Source: Prevotella sp. P5-92
GTDB lineage: Bacteria > Bacteroidota > Bacteroidia > Bacteroidales > Bacteroidaceae
Direction of reading: 5' to 3'
DNA: 37,981 nucleotides
Assembly: GCF_002251245.1 (NCBI RefSeq)
Contig: NZ_NPJG01000132.1
Location: 1-37,981, forward strand
Part shown: piece after piece, positions 35,276 through 37,981 of the stretch
Layout of the letters: each line of letters begins with the position of its first letter
Numbering within the stretch: the stretch's first letter is position 1
Position numbers and translations under genes: made by a program
The notes under the pieces: generated by a model
The model's input: only the letters and a program-made list of their open reading frames with translations
Databases searched by the model: none
Told to the model about the DNA's origin: nothing

Positions 35276-35464
35276 TTATATTAACCTCAGATGGGGGACA
35301 CGATTGAAATCGTGTTTTCCAGATGAGGAGTCTTCCAGGCTGCAAAAATACAGCATGATGTCATCAAGTACTGACGACATACATTCAAGCAAGCCTGCCC
35401 TTTTTTCTATAGGGATAGAAGTGGAATCCACAATATCCCCAGTTATCACTCCTTTTATGCTCAT
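35276..35464 (-). pseudogene. N-terminal fragment of a SatD-like protein
   Basis: The 62-residue frame begins MSIKGVITGDIVDSTSIPIEKR, which matches the start of SatD-family and nucleotide-cyclase-like regulators (GVITGDIVxSTxI) that normally run to ~200 residues. After about residue 40 the likeness ends (YFCSLEDSSSGKHD), and the frame stops at 35276. A short hairpin, ACACGAT (35298-35304) with ATCGTGT (35309-35315), sits in the tail. Upstream the -7 box TATCTTTG (35482-35489) is intact. It is either a decayed gene with a live promoter or a genuinely short protein. The former is more likely. Confidence 0.55.
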
Positions 35465-35481
35465 ATCACTGTTTTTGGGGG

Positions 35482-35489
35482 CAAAGATA
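35482..35489 (-). promoter_or_regulatory. -7 box (TATCTTTG) of the SatD-like fragment
   Basis: The TAnnTTTG octamer lies 17 bases upstream of the ATG at 35464. Confidence 0.65.
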
Positions 35490-35506
35490 AGCTAAAAATC
35501 TACTTT

Positions 35507-36439
35507 TCATCTGCTTGCCATAAGTATATTATTTAAACCACGAGTAACATCTTCAAGTTTATCCCTATATATCAATCCCTCTACATATTCCGTCGGGATA
35601 GAATCAAATCCATATTTTGCCCCAAGAATAGCACACGCCACAGCCGCATTTGTATCTGCATCACCGCCGGCATTCACCACTTTAAGCAATCCATCGACGA
35701 AAGATGTTGAATGCCAATAAGCCCAAATCCCCACAGACAATGTCACAAGGGTATAACCCATAAAGTCATCATCCATCAAATTGGCAATGTCATCTTCTTT
35801 CCATGCCTTGTCTATATATTCTGCGATCCTCTCGTCATACATATACGACTTTGCAATCATACTGCCATAAGTAGGAACTTGCTCCCCATACACTAGCGCA
35901 TGAATCAATTCAGACACTATAACACACGACCCGACACACCTCGGATCATAATGAGTGAGTTTGCAAATATTCTCAGCGCAACTCGCTACATACTTTGGGA
36001 ACAATCCTACAACAGAAGTCCTCATCACTCCCCCATTGGCAGCAGATTGGCATTTGCTCATCTCCCATATCTTTTTCGACACCTCAAAAGGCCTGTCAAC
36101 ATAGTCGCCGATGTTGAGCACCTTATAAGTATTCTCCCCTATTCCCATCGGGTCGCCCAAAGCCCACTCCTTGAAATGCCTTGCAATATTTTGCATATTC
36201 ACGCCTTTGTCTTCAATGACAGCCTCAGCAATACATAGCATCATGTCCGTGTCATCAGTCCAGTCGCCAATCTCCCATCTCTTTCGGTGTCTGTCCTGAA
36301 ATATCTGTCCATAATGCTGTATCCCGTTTGGATATTTCCATGCCATATCCTCCGTTGTCATTCCTTCCGTCCCCAAGCCAAGGGCATCGCCAATTGCTTG
36401 ACCGAAAAGCACGCCTTTAAATTTATCTGCTGTTGTCAT
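35507..36439 (-). CDS. ADP-ribosylglycohydrolase (DraG/ARH family)
   Basis: This 310-residue all-helical enzyme binds two magnesium ions and removes ADP-ribose from proteins or other targets. The family's marks are in order: GVLFGQAIGDALGLGTEG (residues 9-26), DWTDDTDMML with the metal-binding Thr-Asp-Asp, the ANGGVMRTS loop, THYDPRCVGSC, and the C-terminal metal site NAGGDADTNAAVACAILGA. Every metal-binding residue is present, so it should be active. The target is unknown, and no ADP-ribosyltransferase was found in the window. It stands alone. A weak TAGCCTTG resembles a -7 box upstream. Confidence 0.92.
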   Translation of the reverse strand: MTTADKFKGVLFGQAIGDALGLGTEGMTTEDMAWKYPNGIQHYGQIFQDRHRKRWEIGDWTDDTDMMLCIAEAVIEDKGVNMQNIARHFKEWALGDPMGIGENTYKVLNIGDYVDRPFEVSKKIWEMSKCQSAANGGVMRTSVVGLFPKYVASCAENICKLTHYDPRCVGSCVIVSELIHALVYGEQVPTYGSMIAKSYMYDERIAEYIDKAWKEDDIANLMDDDFMGYTLVTLSVGIWAYWHSTSFVDGLLKVVNAGGDADTNAAVACAILGAKYGFDSIPTEYVEGLIYRDKLEDVTRGLNNILMASR

Positions 36440-36484
36440 ATTCGTAATAATATAATAATCTACTGACGTTTCACAAGGCTAATT

Positions 36485-36653
36485 TCATTTAATAATATTG
36501 TTTCTCTCCAACTCATTCTTCATAATCTCCATCTTGGTGTCTTCAAAATACTTTCTTGCTAGGAAGAACCATTGAAGATATTGTGTAAGATAGTGTTTCA
36601 ACTAAAAACAAATCCATATCTTCTAATATTTTAAACGTTTCACTATAAACCAT
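36485..36653 (-). pseudogene. Frameshifted remnant of an unknown gene
   Basis: From ATG 36653 the minus strand reads MVYSETFKILEDMDLFLVET. A one-base shift near 36590 is then needed to continue as LTQYLQWFFLARKYF, EDTKMEIMKNELERNNIIK and the stop at 36485-36487. The two halves join into one amphipathic, helix-rich tail of about 57 residues. A TATCTTTG -7 box lies about 67 bases upstream (36720-36727). It could be the C-terminal end of a larger protein or a short decayed gene. The family was not recognised. Confidence 0.5.
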
Positions 36654-36822
36654 ATTCTACCGACACCCCCTGTAGGTTAGTCATTGGCTTCGGGGATGGC
36701 AATAGAGGTAAGGCCATTGCAAAGATAAAGAAAACAAACGGAAGTTATATATGTTTGAAATAGTTTTAACACGAATTTAACAGTAAGCCATCAGCAACCC
36801 CCGTATTGCCATGTTGAGAATG

Positions 36823-36984
36823 TTACACTCCGTAGCATAGAGCGAGGCAATGTCGGCACTGAACTATATCCATGCCTGTAACCAGTTCTTCCATTGTACC
36901 GTCAGTATCATACCAGAAGATGTAGCAGTGTTTGTCTAACTGCTCGCTGAGCACATTTTGTATTTTTATCTTATTTTCGGCCAT
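36823..36984 (-). pseudogene. Short fragment resembling the N terminus of BREX PglZ
   Basis: ATG 36984 opens 53 codons: MAENKIKIQNVLSEQL, DKHCYIFWYDTDGTMEELV, then a divergent cysteine-rich end and TAA at 36823-36825. The pattern of a helix followed by (I/V)FWYD plus acidic residues is that of the first 40 residues of PglZ, the putative phosphatase-like component of BREX phage-defence systems. The remaining ~800 residues and all partner genes are absent. The call rests on a short likeness, and a search is needed to confirm it. Confidence 0.4.
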
Positions 36985-37088
36985 GCTTAATCTTTAACTT
37001 TATACAATGATTACTGATTAATGATAATTGATTAATGATTTGAGCCCCGATTTGCGGCGGGATTCTGCTGACGCTCTCCGGTTTTGTT

Positions 37089-37118
37089 AGGGCAAGGGCG
37101 CTTGCGCACCCCTGCCCT
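37089..37118. terminator. Possible hairpin after the HU-like gene
   Basis: AGGGCA...AGGG (from 37089) pairs with CCCC...TGCCCT (to 37118), with GCGC pairing in the middle. No U-tract follows on the minus strand, so a terminator role is uncertain. Confidence 0.4.
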
Positions 37119-37122
37119 CAGC

Positions 37123-37644
37123 TTAGATCAAGCTGCCGCCGCCGTCCTCATTGCCGCCGCTTCCGCCGCCGCTCTCGCTGCCGCTTCCGCTCTCGTCAGG
37201 ACTCTCCGTACCCGGATCGCTTGAGTTCACACGCTTCACCTCCTTGCCGTTGCGGTCGTAGCAGGTGATGGTGACCTGCGATGCCTTGAGGGCCGCCTTC
37301 ACATCCACCGACGGGGTGAACACAATCTTTCGGGAGGTGATGAGCGAACTTGCCACCATGTTCACGTCGAGCACCGACTGGGCGTTGACGCCGAAGCGCA
37401 TCGTGCCGAGACCTGGGACAGGCACCGAGTGTCCCTCAGTGGCCCACGCCACTATCACATCGCCACATGCCGCCCATGCCGCCTGGATGGCACCCTTCGA
37501 GATGCCGCTGCGCATTGCAGCCTCTTCAATCACCTTGCTCTCCGCCAGCGCGGAGTAAAGCTCCGCTGAGAGGATGTAAGCATACTTGCCCGCGTTGGGA
37601 CCTACCTTGAGCATTCGCTCTGTTGCCTTAAGTCTAATTGCCAT
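37123..37644 (-). CDS. HU-like DNA-binding protein with disordered acidic Gly/Ser tail
   Basis: Residues ~1-125 form an HU/IHF-type fold of the Bacteroidota HU-HIG kind. A strand and short helix MAIRLKATERMLKVGPNAGKY come first, and then ELYSALAESKVIEEAAMRSGISKGAIQAAWAACGDVIVAWATEGHSVPVPGLGTMRFGV, where HU's paired helices and PGLG turn are clear. Residues ~137-173 are low-complexity (Ser, Gly, Asp, Glu), probably disordered. It should bind DNA as a dimer. These genes often occur in several copies near N-acetylmuramoyl-L-alanine amidase genes, but none is in this window. The start fits ATG 37644, with a leader of about 120 nt. Confidence 0.85.
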   Translation of the reverse strand: MAIRLKATERMLKVGPNAGKYAYILSAELYSALAESKVIEEAAMRSGISKGAIQAAWAACGDVIVAWATEGHSVPVPGLGTMRFGVNAQSVLDVNMVASSLITSRKIVFTPSVDVKAALKASQVTITCYDRNGKEVKRVNSSDPGTESPDESGSGSESGGGSGGNEDGGGSLI

Positions 37645-37981
37645 AACTAAGAATTATTAATGGTTACACACTGCGTGGCGAACCGTCTTAGGCTTACTGC
37701 CCGCCACAGAAAAATTTGTCTCACTCGTGTATCCGAATCACGGTGCGCGCTTCCGTTCTTCTTTTACACGGTGCAAAGGTACAACATTTTTCTCGATTTT
37801 GCAAGTGTTTACTTAATTTCCTTCTTTTCTTTAACATTTTTTATAATACACTATGTGTATTATACTATTTCTAACTACCCCGAAATATTTCTCCAACCAC
37901 GTAAATATTTTTCCTTAGTTAGAGAGATTTTGTGGGTTTAAAATCAAACTGTAATACTGTAATACTGTATGTTAACAAACA
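37645..37981. other. Leader of the HU-like gene and AT-rich flank
   Basis: No gene was found. On the minus strand a -7 box TACCTTTG (37774-37781) gives a leader of about 120 nt. The leader contains a hairpin with GTGGCG/CGCCAC arms (37675-37680 and 37702-37707). The rest (37800-37981) is AT-rich, and no further signal was seen in it. Confidence 0.6.
37774..37781 (-). promoter_or_regulatory. -7 box (TACCTTTG) of the HU-like gene
   Basis: The consensus octamer is preceded by CTTGC about 19 nt upstream as a weak -33 element. It lies 129 bases upstream of the ATG at 37644. Confidence 0.75.

Larger units (their letters stand above)
36440..37122. other. Decayed region with gene remnants
   Basis: No intact gene was found in this stretch. 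It holds a frameshifted C-terminal remnant (36485-36653), a TATCTTTG octamer on the minus strand (36720-36727) upstream of it, and a short PglZ-like fragment (36823-36984). A hairpin-forming GC-rich stretch (37089-37118) lies at the right end. It reads as the scar of a lost locus. Confidence 0.6.

Overview
The window looks like chromosome from a member of the Bacteroidota, most likely Prevotellaceae. At least ten genes are preceded by the Bacteroidota -7 box TAnnTTTG, and Shine-Dalgarno sites are generally absent. The primary sigma factor is the short form without region 1.1. The nuo operon lacks nuoE, nuoF and nuoG. An HU-like protein of the kind common in this phylum is present, and secreted proteins end in the phylum's Y-x-L-x-G-R ... 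KGLYI ... G-K-x-V tag. The species cannot be fixed from the sequence alone.

Region 1 (1-2608) is a noncoding mosaic of several repeat families, followed by an AAA-type ATPase with a C-terminal nuclease-like DUF234 domain on the minus strand. Region 2 (2700-13870, plus strand) is the accessory module. A seven-transmembrane AraC-family regulator is followed by two lipoprotein genes, two related Omp28-like secreted proteins with a cysteine-free thioredoxin-like domain, and a giant beta-helix surface protein. The promoters of this run share a decamer related to CTTTATTGAC. At three of the four it occurs as two copies exactly 20 bp apart, 23-24 bp upstream of the -7 box, which suggests a small regulon of the neighbouring regulator. 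Three of the five target genes are broken, each differently: an 89-bp palindromic insertion with a 6-bp duplication, a frameshift, and an in-frame TGA.

Region 3 (13888-19795, minus strand) reads in transcription order: SGNH hydrolase, uvrD/pcrA helicase, Wzi-family capsule protein, lipocalin-like lipoprotein, and undecaprenyl-phosphate sugar transferase. It is an envelope polysaccharide cluster with a repair helicase embedded. Region 4 (19878-30196, minus strand) is a complete nuoA-B-CD-H-I-J-K-L-M-N operon with promoter and terminator, encoding a respiratory complex I without its NADH-oxidising module. Short octamer tandem repeats sit in several of its gaps.

Region 5 (30260-35230) has a BadF-type sugar kinase divergent from an MscS-like channel, then the primary sigma factor gene and a small exported protein ending at a strong terminator. 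Region 6 (35276-37981, minus strand) holds a truncated SatD-like gene with an intact promoter, an ADP-ribosylglycohydrolase, decayed gene remnants including a short piece resembling the N terminus of BREX PglZ, and an HU-like DNA-binding protein. No tRNA, rRNA, CRISPR array, transposase or integrase was recognised.
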